DNA of 64,000 nucleotides from Bifidobacterium thermophilum (GCA_000741495.1 JGZV01000001.1:310001-374000); one strand, 5' to 3'. Counted from the stretch's first letter, positions 48,421 through 58,256 are shown. A program made the numbers and translations. Notes: a model not told the origin generated them from the letters alone.

Positions 48421-50307
48421 ATGACCTCATTGACCCCGAACAACACCAATACCACGCCTTTCGGGAAGACACCTGACACACCCGGCGAACCGACCATCGC
48501 CGTCATCGGCGCGGGCATCGCCGGGTTGAGCGCTGCGCTCGCCGTCGCGAACGGCGATCCGGACGCCGACCTGCCGGGGCAAGACGTGGTGCTCATCACG
48601 AAAACCGATCTAGTCGAATCGAACACGTACCACGCGCAAGGCGGTATCGCGGCCGCGATCTTCCCCGACGACGACCCGAAACTGCACGCGCAGGACACGC
48701 TCGCCGCAGGTGCAGGCCTGTGCGAACCGAAGGCCGTGGATATTCTCACTCGCGAAGGCGCCGAACAGGTGCGCAGGCTGATCGGCGCCGGCGCGCGGTT
48801 TGACAAGCACCCGGATGGCACGTTGCTGCGCGGATTGGAAGCCGCACACAGCCGCAGCCGCGTCGTGCACGCGGGCGGGGACGCGACCGGCAAGATTGTC
48901 GAGCTTGATGTGAGCGCCATCGCACGCGACACACCGAACATCCATATCATCGAGCACGCGTTCGTCGTGGATTTGGTCACTGAACCGATTGATACGCACT
49001 CCCCCGCGGCTTGCGAGGCGCGAGCGGCTGGCGTTACCAGTGCCGTTCGCGGTGTTCGCTTGTTTGACACGGCCACTGGCGAGCAGCGTACGCTGGCATG
49101 CAATCGTGTGATTCTCGCGACCGGTGGCGCCGGACGACTGTACCCGTTCACCACGAATCCGCAGGTCGCCACCGGTGACGGGCTGGCCGCCGCGTGGCGT
49201 GCCGGAGCCCAAGTCGCCGACCTCGAGTTCTACCAGTTCCACCCCACCGCGCTCGGCGTGGGCGAGCACTTCCTGATTTCCGAAGCGGTACGCGGCGAAG
49301 GCGCAACCTTGCTCAACGAACGCGGCGAACGGTATATGACCGCGATCGACCCTCGTGCAGAACTCGCCCCACGCGACGTGGTCGCCCGCGAAAACTTCCG
49401 CCAGATGATGGCCCAAGGCGGGCGTCCGGTGCTTTTGGACGCGACCGCCATCGGACGCAAGATGGGTTTGGATCAGGCCGGGCTTACAGCGTTCCTCAAA
49501 TGCCGCTTCCCCACCATTGACGCCTACACCCGTTCGATGGGCTTTGATTGGAGCCGTGAACCGATTCCCGTTACCCCGGCGGCCCACTACTGGATGGGCG
49601 GTATCCGCACCGATGTGTGGGCACGCACCAGCATCCGCGGATTGTATGCAGCAGGCGAATGCGCTCGCACAGGCGTGCAAGGCGCGAACCGTTTGGCATC
49701 GAACTCGCTGCTTGAAGGATTGGCATACGGCCGCCGTGCCGGACTCGCCGCACTACGCGATACCGATGCCGCCGTCTGGCAGCCCCAGTCGCTGCTGGGC
49801 AGTGCTGCGAGCGCACAGACCCGCGAAATCACCGAACCGCAGACGCTCGCCATGCCAAGCCCCGACATCCAAGCCGAACCTAACGCCAAACCCGCCGATG
49901 TGCGCGACACCATCGAACAGACCATGTGGCACGGTGTCGGCGTGCTTCGCGATGCCGACGGCCTGAGCCACGCCCAAAGCCGTCTGACCGGCCTTGTCGA
50001 GCAGACGCAGGCACAGGCGCAAGCCGCGTTGTCCAAGATGGCCGAGAAACCGAAGACCAACGCAACCGCCACCGCAATCGACGGCACCGCCGCAACCACA
50101 ACCACGCCCGCAACCGCATCGGTGCCCACACCCGACGATATTGCGGGCACCGTAACCGCTTTGGAAAACCGTAATCTCGCCACCATCGGACTGATCGCCG
50201 CCACCGCCGCCCTGGCTCGAACCGAGTCGCGCGGCGCACACGCCCGCACCGATTTCCCGGATACCGACAGCGCCCAGGCCTGCTCGCGGCCATTCATCCG
50301 CGGCTGA
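48421..50307 (+). CDS. nadB: L-aspartate oxidase
   Basis: 628 residues, longer than the usual ~540. FAD-binding GAGIAGLSAALA near residue 28, then NTYHAQGGIAAAI, HPTALG, and GANRLASNSLLEGLAYGRRAG near 420, the NadB/SdhA signature. It oxidises aspartate to iminoaspartate for NadA. The last ~110 residues include a Thr/Ala-rich linker (about 545-575) before a helical end, which is unusual. No strong ribosome site before the ATG; nadA and nadB are separated by 149 bases. Confidence 0.94.
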   Translation: MTSLTPNNTNTTPFGKTPDTPGEPTIAVIGAGIAGLSAALAVANGDPDADLPGQDVVLITKTDLVESNTYHAQGGIAAAIFPDDDPKLHAQDTLAAGAGLCEPKAVDILTREGAEQVRRLIGAGARFDKHPDGTLLRGLEAAHSRSRVVHAGGDATGKIVELDVSAIARDTPNIHIIEHAFVVDLVTEPIDTHSPAACEARAAGVTSAVRGVRLFDTATGEQRTLACNRVILATGGAGRLYPFTTNPQVATGDGLAAAWRAGAQVADLEFYQFHPTALGVGEHFLISEAVRGEGATLLNERGERYMTAIDPRAELAPRDVVARENFRQMMAQGGRPVLLDATAIGRKMGLDQAGLTAFLKCRFPTIDAYTRSMGFDWSREPIPVTPAAHYWMGGIRTDVWARTSIRGLYAAGECARTGVQGANRLASNSLLEGLAYGRRAGLAALRDTDAAVWQPQSLLGSAASAQTREITEPQTLAMPSPDIQAEPNAKPADVRDTIEQTMWHGVGVLRDADGLSHAQSRLTGLVEQTQAQAQAALSKMAEKPKTNATATAIDGTAATTTTPATASVPTPDDIAGTVTALENRNLATIGLIAATAALARTESRGAHARTDFPDTDSAQACSRPFIRG

Positions 50308-50364
50308 ACCGCACCACAGCGCGGAATCCACGCAATACAGCACATGCAAGAAAGGGAGACAGTC

Positions 50365-51219
50365 ATGCTCACCCGCCTAGTCATTGAAGAGGCAGTCCGC
50401 CGTGCACTCATGGAAGACGCGCCGACCGGAGACATCACCGCAGCGACCACCATCCCGGCCGACGAGGCCGCGACCGCCATACTGCGCGCCCGCGAAGACG
50501 GCGTGTTCAGCGGCGCGGACGTGTTCGCCGCCGCCTTCCACGAAATCGACCCAACCATCCAAGTCACCATGCACATCACGGACGGCGAGCGCTTCACCGC
50601 TGGCGATACCCTCGCCGAAATCCGCGGCAACGCTCGCGGCATGCTGACCGCCGAACGCGTCGCCCTGAACTTCACCCAACGTATGAGCGGTATCGCGACG
50701 ATGACCCGTGCATTCGTGGACGCCGTGGATGCGGCGCCGGGCTCGCACGCCCGTATCGCGGATACGCGCAAAACCGTGCCCGGACTGAGGCCTTTCGACA
50801 AGTATGCGGTTGTCTGCGGCGGCGGCCGCAACCACCGGTACGGCCTGTCCGACGCGGTGATGGTCAAGGACAATCACATCGCCGCCATGCAAGCCGCCGG
50901 CCTTGATCTTGCCACCGGAATCAGGCATATCCGCGAACAAGTCGGGCACACCACGCATATCGAGGTGGAAGTTGACCGTCTCGACCAGATTCCGGCAGCG
51001 CTCGAAGGTGGTGCGGACACCATCATGCTGGATAACTTCTCGCTCGAGGACACGCGCACAGGCGTCGCCATGATCGCAGGCCGGGCGATCGTGGAAGCCT
51101 CCGGCACGATGACTTTGGAACGTGTCCCGCAAGTCGCCTCGACCGGCGTGGACGTGATTTCCGTCGGCGCGCTCACCCATTCCGTGCGAGCGATCGATCT
51201 CGGATTGGATTGGGCATGA
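50365..51219 (+). CDS. nadC: Nicotinate-nucleotide pyrophosphorylase (carboxylating)
   Basis: 284 residues. Motifs EDAPTGDIT, RKTVPGLRPFDKYAV, GGGRNHRYGLSDAVMVKDNH, then EVEVDRLDQ and IMLDNFS define quinolinate phosphoribosyltransferase. It joins quinolinate with PRPP, releasing CO2. AAAGGGAG precedes ATG 50365. Its TGA overlaps the ATG of the next gene (ATGA). Confidence 0.96.
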   Translation: MLTRLVIEEAVRRALMEDAPTGDITAATTIPADEAATAILRAREDGVFSGADVFAAAFHEIDPTIQVTMHITDGERFTAGDTLAEIRGNARGMLTAERVALNFTQRMSGIATMTRAFVDAVDAAPGSHARIADTRKTVPGLRPFDKYAVVCGGGRNHRYGLSDAVMVKDNHIAAMQAAGLDLATGIRHIREQVGHTTHIEVEVDRLDQIPAALEGGADTIMLDNFSLEDTRTGVAMIAGRAIVEASGTMTLERVPQVASTGVDVISVGALTHSVRAIDLGLDWA

Positions 51220-52475
51220 CCGGGCAGGCGATCCCCGAACGTCAGCACACCACGTCGGATAATCCGGCAGCCGGCTCACAGCGTGAACTGTATCTTGATG
51301 CTGCGGCATCCGACGCGGTATCGGCAGATGTCATCAATGCGATGATCCCGTTCCTGACCGATGGGTACGGCAATCCTTCAAGCGTTCACGCAAGCGGTAA
51401 AACAGCGGCCCGAGCGCTTGACGCGGCACGCGCCTCCTTCGCCGCCGACTTGGGGGCACGACCGAACGACGTGATTTTCACCTCCGGAGGCACGGAAGCA
51501 GACAATCTCGCCATCAAAGGCATTGCGCTCGCCCAGATCAGGCGTGAACGGAACACCACCACGACATCACCGGTACCGCCGAGGCGAATCCTCATCTCGG
51601 CGGTGGAGCATCCTGCGGTCGCTCAATCCGCGCAATGGTTGCATGATTTCTTCGGTTTCGACGTGGTGCGTATTCCCGTTGACGCTCAAGCTCATCTCAA
51701 TCTCGATGTGCTCTCCCACGAAGCCGAGCAGGGGGCGGCCCTTGCATGCATCATGATGGCGAATAACGAGGTGGGCACGATTGAGCCGGTGGACCGCGCG
51801 GTGCGTATCTGCCACGCTGCAGGAGTGCCTGTTCATGTGGACGCCGTGCAGGCGGCCGGCACGATTCCGGTGGATTTTCGAGGGCTTGACGCCGATACGC
51901 TTGCCATATCCGGTCATAAGTTCGGCGCCCCGAAGGGCTTGGGGGCTCTGCTCGCTCGCAGTCGTGTGGCTATCGAACCGCTGATGAGCGGCGGCGGACA
52001 GGAGCGTGGAGTGCGTTCCGGCACGCCGAATGTCGCGGGTGCGGTCGCGTTGGCGGTCGCATTGCGTGAGGCGTGTTCGGGTATGGAGGAGCGCAACACC
52101 CGCTTGGTCGCGTCGCGTGACGTCCTCATCACGGCCATCCGAGACGCGGTTCCGGGTGCGACACTGACAGGTGATCCGACGAACCGGCTGCCCGGTCATG
52201 CTTCATTCGTGTTCCCGAATGTCAATGGTGAGGCACTGCTTGTCGATTTGGATGCTCGCGGTGTCGAAGTGTCCTCAGGTTCGGCGTGCGCTATCGGCAG
52301 GCATGAGGCCCCCGGCACGCTGCTGGCCATGGGATTGAGCGAGACGGATGCGAAATCCGCGCTGCGATTCTCTTTCCGCGAGCCACTGCATGCTGTGGAT
52401 ATCCGCCGGATAGCGAAGGCATTACGCGATTCCATGACCGCGTTGCACGTGCCTGGTTTCGCTCCACTGAACTGA
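51216..52475 (+). CDS. Cysteine desulfurase (NifS-like, NAD-operon type)
   Basis: 419 residues, PLP fold type I. The PLP Lys is in ISGHKFGAPKG (about 229), SGGTEAD and PAVAQS lie upstream, and the catalytic Cys is in SSGSACAIGRHE (about 355). Overlap with nadC by ATGA shows coupled translation. In NAD operons this gene (often nadS-like) supplies sulfur for the NadA cluster. The gene two codons upstream at 51210 is a less likely start. Confidence 0.93.
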   Translation: MTGQAIPERQHTTSDNPAAGSQRELYLDAAASDAVSADVINAMIPFLTDGYGNPSSVHASGKTAARALDAARASFAADLGARPNDVIFTSGGTEADNLAIKGIALAQIRRERNTTTTSPVPPRRILISAVEHPAVAQSAQWLHDFFGFDVVRIPVDAQAHLNLDVLSHEAEQGAALACIMMANNEVGTIEPVDRAVRICHAAGVPVHVDAVQAAGTIPVDFRGLDADTLAISGHKFGAPKGLGALLARSRVAIEPLMSGGGQERGVRSGTPNVAGAVALAVALREACSGMEERNTRLVASRDVLITAIRDAVPGATLTGDPTNRLPGHASFVFPNVNGEALLVDLDARGVEVSSGSACAIGRHEAPGTLLAMGLSETDAKSALRFSFREPLHAVDIRRIAKALRDSMTALHVPGFAPLN

Positions 52476-52561
52476 GCGAAACCTCAACATCCGCACGCCG
52501 GGCGGGCCGGCTATCCAGAACCAGCACCGGCTCCGACTCGCCCGACCCGCCCGAGCGAGTT

Positions 52562-53947
52562 TCAGTCCGCTGTCGTCTGCCCGCTCTGGCTGGCTTCACG
52601 ATACTGTTCCAGCCACGGGGCGATTTTCGTTTCCATGCCGGAATGCTTGGGATGGTAATACTGTGCGTCCTCAATACCGTACGGCAGGTACTGTTGGCGC
52701 ACGAATCCGCCGAAATCATGCGGATTGCGATACCCCGTATCCGTGCTCGCGCTGGTACTGCTGTCGCCGAAGCCTTTGGTGCTGCGCAAATGCATCGGCA
52801 CAATACCGAGTTTGCCGCCGGAGATATCGGCTTTGGCGGCAAGCGCGGCTTGGAGTACCGCATCAGATTTCGGGGCGATGGCAACAGCGATAACCGCTTC
52901 AAGCAGGGGAACGCGAGCATCCGGCATGCCGACGAGCGACACGGCCTGCGCCGCCGATACGGCGGTTTGCAAAGCTTGAGGCTGTGCCATACCGACATCC
53001 TCCGCCGCACACACAATGACGCGACGGGCGATGAACTGCGGGTCTTCTCCCGCTTCGAGCATGCGGGTCGCCCAATAGATTGAGGCGTCCACGTCGGAAC
53101 CGCGCATCGATTTGACCAGCGCACTGGCCATATCGTAATGGTCTTCGACGCTGCATGACGGCAGGTTGTCGACCACGGTCCGCACGTCATCGGAGGTCAG
53201 CAGCGCTTCTGTCCCCTCATCCTGCGCGCGGTGCGAAGCCCGGGAGGCGGCGGCTTCCAGCGTGGTCAAGGCGTGTCGGGCGTCGCCGCCGCTGCTCAAA
53301 ATGATCAGTTTGCGCGCGTCGGGTTCCAGGCTGATTCTGCCGTCGAGCCCGTCCGGTGAGGCGACGGCACGGTCGATGATCTGCTCCAGCCCGCTGATGC
53401 CCAGCTGATGCAGGTGCACGATGATGCAGCGGCTCAGCAGTGCCGGCGCCAGCGTGCTTGACGGGGCCTCGGTGGTTGCGGCGATGAACGTGACCAGGCG
53501 TTTTTCGACCGCCGGCAGCAGCATATCCTGTTCTTCGCGTGAATACCGGTGAATTTCGTCGATGAACAGGACGGTTTCCTCACCGCGGCGCTTGAGACGT
53601 TCCGCCGCGGACAGGGCGCTACGCAGCTCATCGACTTGGGAATCAACGGCTGACAGCTCAATCATGCGCCGGTGGGATTGCGAGGCCACCAGATGCGCAA
53701 TCGTGGTTTTACCGGTTCCAGGAGGGCCGTACAGCAGGGCGGCACCGGGAACGACCACTTGTGAAGCTCCCGGCATCTGCGCCATGATTCGCAGCGGTGA
53801 ACTCGGCTCCAACACTTCGTCCTGGCCGATGACATCGTCAAGGTTTTTCGGACGCATGCGATCCGCCAGCGGCTTGAGGATAACGTTTTGCTCCGACTCC
53901 CCGGACGCGTTCGCTGCGGCGCCCGCATACCGTGCTTCTATGCTCAT
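52562..53947 (-). CDS. rarA: RarA/MgsA replication-associated recombination ATPase
   Basis: 461 residues, AAA+ clamp-loader-like ATPase. RPKNLDDVIGQDEVL near the start, Walker A LLYGPPGTGKTT, Walker B VLFIDEIHR, sensor 1 ATTEAPSS, then the C-terminal MgsA/RarA tetramer domain (SDVDASIYWATRMLEAGEDPQFIARR, HDFGGFVRQQYLP). It acts at stalled forks. The start MSIEAR is set by GGGAGA four bases upstream; longer starts lack a site. It is transcribed alone. Confidence 0.94.
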   Translation of the reverse strand: MSIEARYAGAAANASGESEQNVILKPLADRMRPKNLDDVIGQDEVLEPSSPLRIMAQMPGASQVVVPGAALLYGPPGTGKTTIAHLVASQSHRRMIELSAVDSQVDELRSALSAAERLKRRGEETVLFIDEIHRYSREEQDMLLPAVEKRLVTFIAATTEAPSSTLAPALLSRCIIVHLHQLGISGLEQIIDRAVASPDGLDGRISLEPDARKLIILSSGGDARHALTTLEAAASRASHRAQDEGTEALLTSDDVRTVVDNLPSCSVEDHYDMASALVKSMRGSDVDASIYWATRMLEAGEDPQFIARRVIVCAAEDVGMAQPQALQTAVSAAQAVSLVGMPDARVPLLEAVIAVAIAPKSDAVLQAALAAKADISGGKLGIVPMHLRSTKGFGDSSTSASTDTGYRNPHDFGGFVRQQYLPYGIEDAQYYHPKHSGMETKIAPWLEQYREASQSGQTTAD

Positions 53948-54115
53948 AGTCTCTCCCGACTTGTGCTCTTCCGGCCGTGGCTGCTGTGCCGTCATGGCCA
54001 GCGGTGACATCAGTATCATCCGCTTGCCATGCATGACCGTTGTGGTTTTCCGAACCTTACGTCATTGTAATGCGCATCCGGCATGAAGACATGCGGTATC
54101 ACCACGGATTGGCAC

Positions 54116-54129
54116 GTAGAACGTTCTAC
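54116..54129. promoter_or_regulatory. Perfect 14-base palindrome upstream of rarA
   Basis: GTAGAACGTTCTAC lies about 170 bases upstream of rarA. It is not a LexA box, whose half-sites need four bases between GAAC and GTTC. Possible operator. Confidence 0.35.
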
Positions 54130-54162
54130 TTTATGATTGTCGGCAAGTTCAGAGCGCATACG

Positions 54163-54200
54163 CATGCCCATCGTGCGAGCGGATACACACGATGGGCATG
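54163..54200 (-). terminator. Terminator of the metQNI operon
   Basis: A perfect 13-base stem (54163-54175 with 54188-54200) with a 12-base loop lies 42 bases beyond the metI stop on the minus strand. Confidence 0.85.
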
Positions 54201-54241
54201 TTGATTGGCGCACGCGGGGCGCATACCCTGCGTACTGGCGT

Positions 54242-54901
54242 TCAATGCGTCAAATGACGGGCACGACGGTCGCCGACCCACTGAATGATCTGCACCAGCA
54301 CAATCAGGATGACCACGATGACCAGCAGCACACCGGTTTCGTAGCGGTTGTAGCCGTACTGGATGGCCATGTCGCCGATACCGCCCGCGCCGATGGTGCC
54401 GACCATGGCCGACGCCCCGATCAGCGAGATAATCATGAGCACCACGCCGCGCACGAAACTCGGGCGAGCTTGCGGCAGCACCGCACCGGTCAACACCTGC
54501 CGCGTGGTCGCCCCCGTGGACAGGCACGCTTCGATGATGCCGTCATCGACTTCCGAGAATGCGCTCTCGCTGATTCGCGCGAAATACGGGACCGCGGATA
54601 CCGACAGCGCAATCGCACCGCCGGTCGGCGTGTACGGGTCGCCGATTAGGGCCTGAACCACCGGGATGAGTACGACCAGCAGGATCAAGAACGGCAACGA
54701 GCGAATCGCATTCACAATGAAACCGACCACGCTGTTGAGCACATGATTGGGGTGGAACAGCCGGTTTTCGGTCAAATACAGCAGCAGGCCGACCAGCGAG
54801 CCGAGCACCACGCCGACCACAGCGGAAATCACCACCATGTACGCCGTGTCGATAAGCGCCTGCGGCAAATGCTCCTGCAGAATCTGCCATGTGGAATCCA
54901 T
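54242..54901 (-). CDS. metI: Methionine ABC transporter permease
   Basis: 219 residues with five membrane helices and the coupling motif EACLSTGATTRQVLTGAVLPQARPSFVRG (about 130-158). It is the membrane part of the MetNIQ importer for L- and D-methionine. It begins one base after metN ends, so translation is coupled; GGGGAGGAG precedes the ATG. The 20-codon extension upstream in the open frame overlaps metN and is not used. Confidence 0.95.
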   Translation of the reverse strand: MDSTWQILQEHLPQALIDTAYMVVISAVVGVVLGSLVGLLLYLTENRLFHPNHVLNSVVGFIVNAIRSLPFLILLVVLIPVVQALIGDPYTPTGGAIALSVSAVPYFARISESAFSEVDDGIIEACLSTGATTRQVLTGAVLPQARPSFVRGVVLMIISLIGASAMVGTIGAGGIGDMAIQYGYNRYETGVLLVIVVILIVLVQIIQWVGDRRARHLTH

Positions 54902-54902
54902 G

Positions 54903-55967
54903 TCACTCCTCCCCTTGTTGTCCGTCGCCACGCGCCGGCTGGGCAAGCTGCTTGCGATCAAGCTCGCGATAGCTGTACACGTGCGTTTTCAGCGTGTTCA
55001 ATGCCGTGGCGAGCGTCTCGGCCGGCCCGTCGACCAGCACGATAAGCGTGCCAATCGGCTTGGGCCCGAAGTATTCGACATCGCCGTGCAGCACGTTGAT
55101 GCTGACACCATACTGGCGGGTGACATCGGAAATCAGCGGTTCCAACGCCCCGTCACCGCGGTAGCGCAATTCCACGATCGTGCCCGCGGGCAGCGAAGGC
55201 ACCAATTGCGGCGGGATAGCGATGCCGAGATAGCGGTCGACCAGGGATTTGGTGGTCGGATGCTTCGGCGCGCTGAACACGTCGAAAGTCTCCCCTTGCT
55301 CGACGATCTGTCCATCCTCCATTACGGCCACATGGTCGAAGATCTGTTTGGCGACATCAAGCTGGTGGGTGATGAACACGATGGTGATGCCGAGCTGCGT
55401 GTTGATGCGTTTGAGCAGCGCGAGGATCTCCTCGGTGGTTTCGAGGTCGAGTGCGCTGGTCGCCTCATCGCACAGCAGGATTTCCGGGTTGTTGGCGAGC
55501 GCCCGCGCGATGGCGACACGCTGCTTCTGCCCGCCGGACAGGCTTGACGGGTAGCTGTCGATTTTGCTGTCAAGGCCGACGAGTCTGAGCAGTTCGACGG
55601 TCCGGTCATGCCATGCGGCTTTGTCGACGCCCCCGGCTTTCAACGCGAAGGTGATGTTCGCGCCGACGGTGATGTTGTCGATCAGGTTGAAGCTCTGGAA
55701 GACGAATCCGATGTTGCGGCGCAGTTTGCGCAGTTCGTCGCCGGTTGCCGCGGTGATGTCCTTGCCGTCGATGAGCACGCGACCCTGGGTGGGCCGTTCG
55801 AGCAGGTTGATGGTGCGTACGAGGGTGCTTTTGCCGGCTCCGGAGAATCCGACGATGCCGAATATCTCGCCTTGTTCGATCTTGAGACTGACGCCACGGA
55901 CCGCTTCCACGGTTTTATGCCGTTCGTGGAAGGTGACGTGGACGTCTTGCAGTTCGATGATGCTCAC
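54903..55967 (-). CDS. metN: Methionine ABC transporter ATPase
   Basis: 354 residues. ABC core in ~1-240: Walker A GFSGAGKST, Q-loop VFQSFNLI, signature LSGGQKQR, Walker B ILLCDEATSALD, switch His in ITHQ. The C-terminal ~100 residues form the NIL/ACT-like domain that binds methionine and inhibits transport when methionine is plentiful. It follows metQ by 6 bases and is coupled to metI. Confidence 0.96.
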   Translation of the reverse strand: MSIIELQDVHVTFHERHKTVEAVRGVSLKIEQGEIFGIVGFSGAGKSTLVRTINLLERPTQGRVLIDGKDITAATGDELRKLRRNIGFVFQSFNLIDNITVGANITFALKAGGVDKAAWHDRTVELLRLVGLDSKIDSYPSSLSGGQKQRVAIARALANNPEILLCDEATSALDLETTEEILALLKRINTQLGITIVFITHQLDVAKQIFDHVAVMEDGQIVEQGETFDVFSAPKHPTTKSLVDRYLGIAIPPQLVPSLPAGTIVELRYRGDGALEPLISDVTRQYGVSINVLHGDVEYFGPKPIGTLIVLVDGPAETLATALNTLKTHVYSYRELDRKQLAQPARGDGQQGEE

Positions 55968-55973
55968 GGGGTC

Positions 55974-56846
55974 TCACGCCTTCCAGCTTGCCGGCTTGCC
56001 GAAGTCCTTGAACTCGCTCTTGGCGATGGCGTCCTTGTACTCCTGGCTGGTGAGCAGCGCCTTGACTTTCTTCGCGAAATCGCTGTTCTTATCCTTGGTG
56101 CGCACGACGAAGACCTCCATCACGCCGCTGGTCTGCTTTTCGAGGGCGAGCGCGCTGGACGGCTTGAGGTTCGCCGCCCACGAGTAGTTGCCGGGAACGA
56201 GCGCGAAATCGACGTTGTCGAGGGAGCGCACAAGCTGGGCGGCGTCGAGGGTCTTGAACTTCAAATTCTTCGGGTTGCTCTTCACGTCGTCGATGGTCGC
56301 CTTGGTCGCGTCGACTTCACCGTCCAGCGTGACGAGCTTATTCTGCTCCAACACGCCGAGGGAACGCGCGAGATTGCTGGCGTCGTTCGCGATGGCGACC
56401 GTGGCGCCGTCCGGGATTTCGCTGAGTTTCTTGTACTTGTTCGAGTAGATGCCCAGGCCGAGGGTCGGGGTCTGGCCGAGCGAGGTGAGGTCGAGGTGGT
56501 TGTCGGCGGTGAACTTCTTCAAATAGTTGCCGTGCTGGAACAGGTTGGCCTGGATACTGCCGGAGGCGAGCGCCTTGTTGGGCTGCACGTAGTCGGTGAA
56601 TTCCTTGGTGGTCAGTTCGTAGCCGTCGTCCTTAAGCAGCGGCGCGAACACGTTCTTGACCATGTCGCCGTACGGGCCGGGGCAGACGCCGACGACAATC
56701 TTCGTGGTCTTGCCCTTGGTGGAGTCGAGGCTGGCGGTCGAGGCGTTGCTCGAGCCGCAGGCGCCGAGACCGGCGGCCAGCATGATGCCGGCGGCCGCTG
56801 CTGCGATGAGTTTCCTACTGGTGTTCCACACGGTGCGTACTGACAT
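55974..56846 (-). CDS. metQ: Methionine-binding lipoprotein
   Basis: 290 residues. Signal peptide with lipobox LGAC (about 27-30); the mature part is the NlpA/MetQ fold (TKIVVGVCPGPYGDMV, then LTTKEFTDYVQPNKALASG). It delivers methionine to MetI-MetN. Purines (CCAAGGAGAGAGC) precede the ATG. It heads the metQ-metN-metI operon. Confidence 0.96.
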   Translation of the reverse strand: MSVRTVWNTSRKLIAAAAAGIMLAAGLGACGSSNASTASLDSTKGKTTKIVVGVCPGPYGDMVKNVFAPLLKDDGYELTTKEFTDYVQPNKALASGSIQANLFQHGNYLKKFTADNHLDLTSLGQTPTLGLGIYSNKYKKLSEIPDGATVAIANDASNLARSLGVLEQNKLVTLDGEVDATKATIDDVKSNPKNLKFKTLDAAQLVRSLDNVDFALVPGNYSWAANLKPSSALALEKQTSGVMEVFVVRTKDKNSDFAKKVKALLTSQEYKDAIAKSEFKDFGKPASWKA

Positions 56847-57034
56847 TGCTCTCTCCTTGGCTCGCCCGGACGGTGCCCGGACTGTTTGCTGTTTGGTTTC
56901 GCCGCAATCTGGGGCCAGTGGCTTCTTCCGGCTGGTTCAGCGGCGTTGGTTGTAATGTACGGCCGTGTTGGGCGCGGCGGGTCGGCGTGGCTATCAGCTG
57001 TGATTATGACGCTTGCCATGGCGGACACCAATAC

Positions 57035-57049
57035 ATCAAAATCCTTGAT
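57035..57049. promoter_or_regulatory. Small palindrome in the metQ leader
   Basis: ATCAA and TTGAT flank AATCC in the 410-base gap between metQ and the reductase gene. It might be an operator; no SAM-I or SAM-IV riboswitch core is visible here. The rest of 56847-57160 holds nothing else I can name. Confidence 0.35.
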
Positions 57050-57160
57050 ATTCCGCGGTTTTCAGTGTTTCTTTGCCTGTTATTGATTCTGCTTTGATGC
57101 CGTTATCGGCATGGATGCCGCCGTGCATGCGATTGGTTAGCGATGCGTTGGGAATACAGC

Positions 57161-57188
57161 GGTGCGGCCGGGGGTGTCCGGCCGCACC
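57161..57188 (-). terminator. Terminator of the reductase gene
   Basis: GGTGCGGCCGG (57161-57171) pairs with CCGGCCGCACC (57178-57188), 70 bases beyond the stop of the ketopantoate-reductase-like gene. Confidence 0.75.
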
Positions 57189-57257
57189 GTGGGTTTGGAT
57201 GGTCAGGTTGTCGGCAATATCAGCATGACAATATCAGCATGGCCGACGATATGCGGG

Positions 57258-58256
57258 TTACTTCAGGCTCGCTTCCTCGGCGGCGATGACATCAGGATGA
57301 TGGATGGCGAATGCGCGTTCCGCCAGATGCAGCTCGTCGGTGACGAACTCATGCAACTTGCACACATACCCGTGCTCGCGTCCGATACGCGCGATATAGC
57401 CGTTGATGTAGTCGACCTCGGTCGGCCTGCCCTTGGTCAGGTCCTGGTACATGGACGGGAAGTGCAGCGGATGGGCCACGCCGGCGGTGTGCAGAATCGT
57501 CTTGACTTCCGATTCACGGGTCCCCAGCAGTGTAATGCCCGCGTGTTCGGCCGCACTGTAAGCCTCGTCCACGAGCTCTTCGGTCATGCGTTTGGCCACG
57601 TCCGAACCTTCGAATTCGCCGAAACGGATGAGGAACATGGTGCACAGGGTGTTGAGCACCGAGTTGAACACGATTTTCGCCATGCACATGCCTAGGAAGT
57701 TGTCCACAATCGTCGGGTTGAGGGTCGCGGCCTTGAAATCGTCGAATATCTGCTGTTCCTCAGGACTGACGGTCGTCTGGCTTTCGTCGTAGCAGCACAT
57801 GTTCATCGCTTTCGCGTGGGCGCCGCCCGTGAAGTTCACATCGCCCGGACCGTAGACGACCGCCCCGATCAACGCGGTTCCGCCGATGATATGGTCCTTG
57901 GGGAAGTATTCGGCGAGCTTTTCGAAATGCCCGTACCCGTTCATCGCGGAGAACACATACTGCCGGTCATTGAACAGGTGGGCGCAACGCTTGAGTACGC
58001 CGTCGAGCTGCATCTGCTTGACGAATACGATCCACACGTCCGGGTCACCGTGATACTCCTCCGGGTAGTAGACGCTGATCGGCACGAGGTGACGGTCCTT
58101 CTCGTCCTGCGAACAGTAGACGCCGCCTTGTTCACGGATTTTCTCGACATTCGGACGCCACGTATCGATGAAGTCGACGTCTTTGCCGGCGAATTCCTGG
58201 AGCAGAACGCCATACTGCGTGCCCATGCCGCCGGCGCCGATGATTGCGTATTTCAT
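57258..58256 (-). CDS. 2-ketopantoate reductase-like (PanE/ApbA) NADPH oxidoreductase
   Basis: 332 residues. Rossmann start MKYAIIGAGGMGTQYG, the NxxxK-type VKQMQLDGVL segment, FSAMNGYGH, and a C-terminal helical half with the FNSVLNTLC and DLTKGRPTEVDYINGYIARIGREHG motifs, which include the catalytic Lys region. The family reduces 2-ketopantoate or other 2-oxoacids with NADPH. Placement beside the methionine importer and an aminotransferase suggests a 2-oxoacid derived from an amino acid (inference). About 115 bases separate it from the upstream aminotransferase. Confidence 0.85.
   Translation of the reverse strand: MKYAIIGAGGMGTQYGVLLQEFAGKDVDFIDTWRPNVEKIREQGGVYCSQDEKDRHLVPISVYYPEEYHGDPDVWIVFVKQMQLDGVLKRCAHLFNDRQYVFSAMNGYGHFEKLAEYFPKDHIIGGTALIGAVVYGPGDVNFTGGAHAKAMNMCCYDESQTTVSPEEQQIFDDFKAATLNPTIVDNFLGMCMAKIVFNSVLNTLCTMFLIRFGEFEGSDVAKRMTEELVDEAYSAAEHAGITLLGTRESEVKTILHTAGVAHPLHFPSMYQDLTKGRPTEVDYINGYIARIGREHGYVCKLHEFVTDELHLAERAFAIHHPDVIAAEEASLK

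Noticed and set aside
54116-54129. LexA box
   Set aside because: LexA needs GAAC-N4-GTTC; here GAAC and GTTC are adjacent.
56847-57160. SAM riboswitch upstream of metQ
   Set aside because: No SAM-I, SAM-II or SAM-IV core sequence was recognisable on the minus strand.
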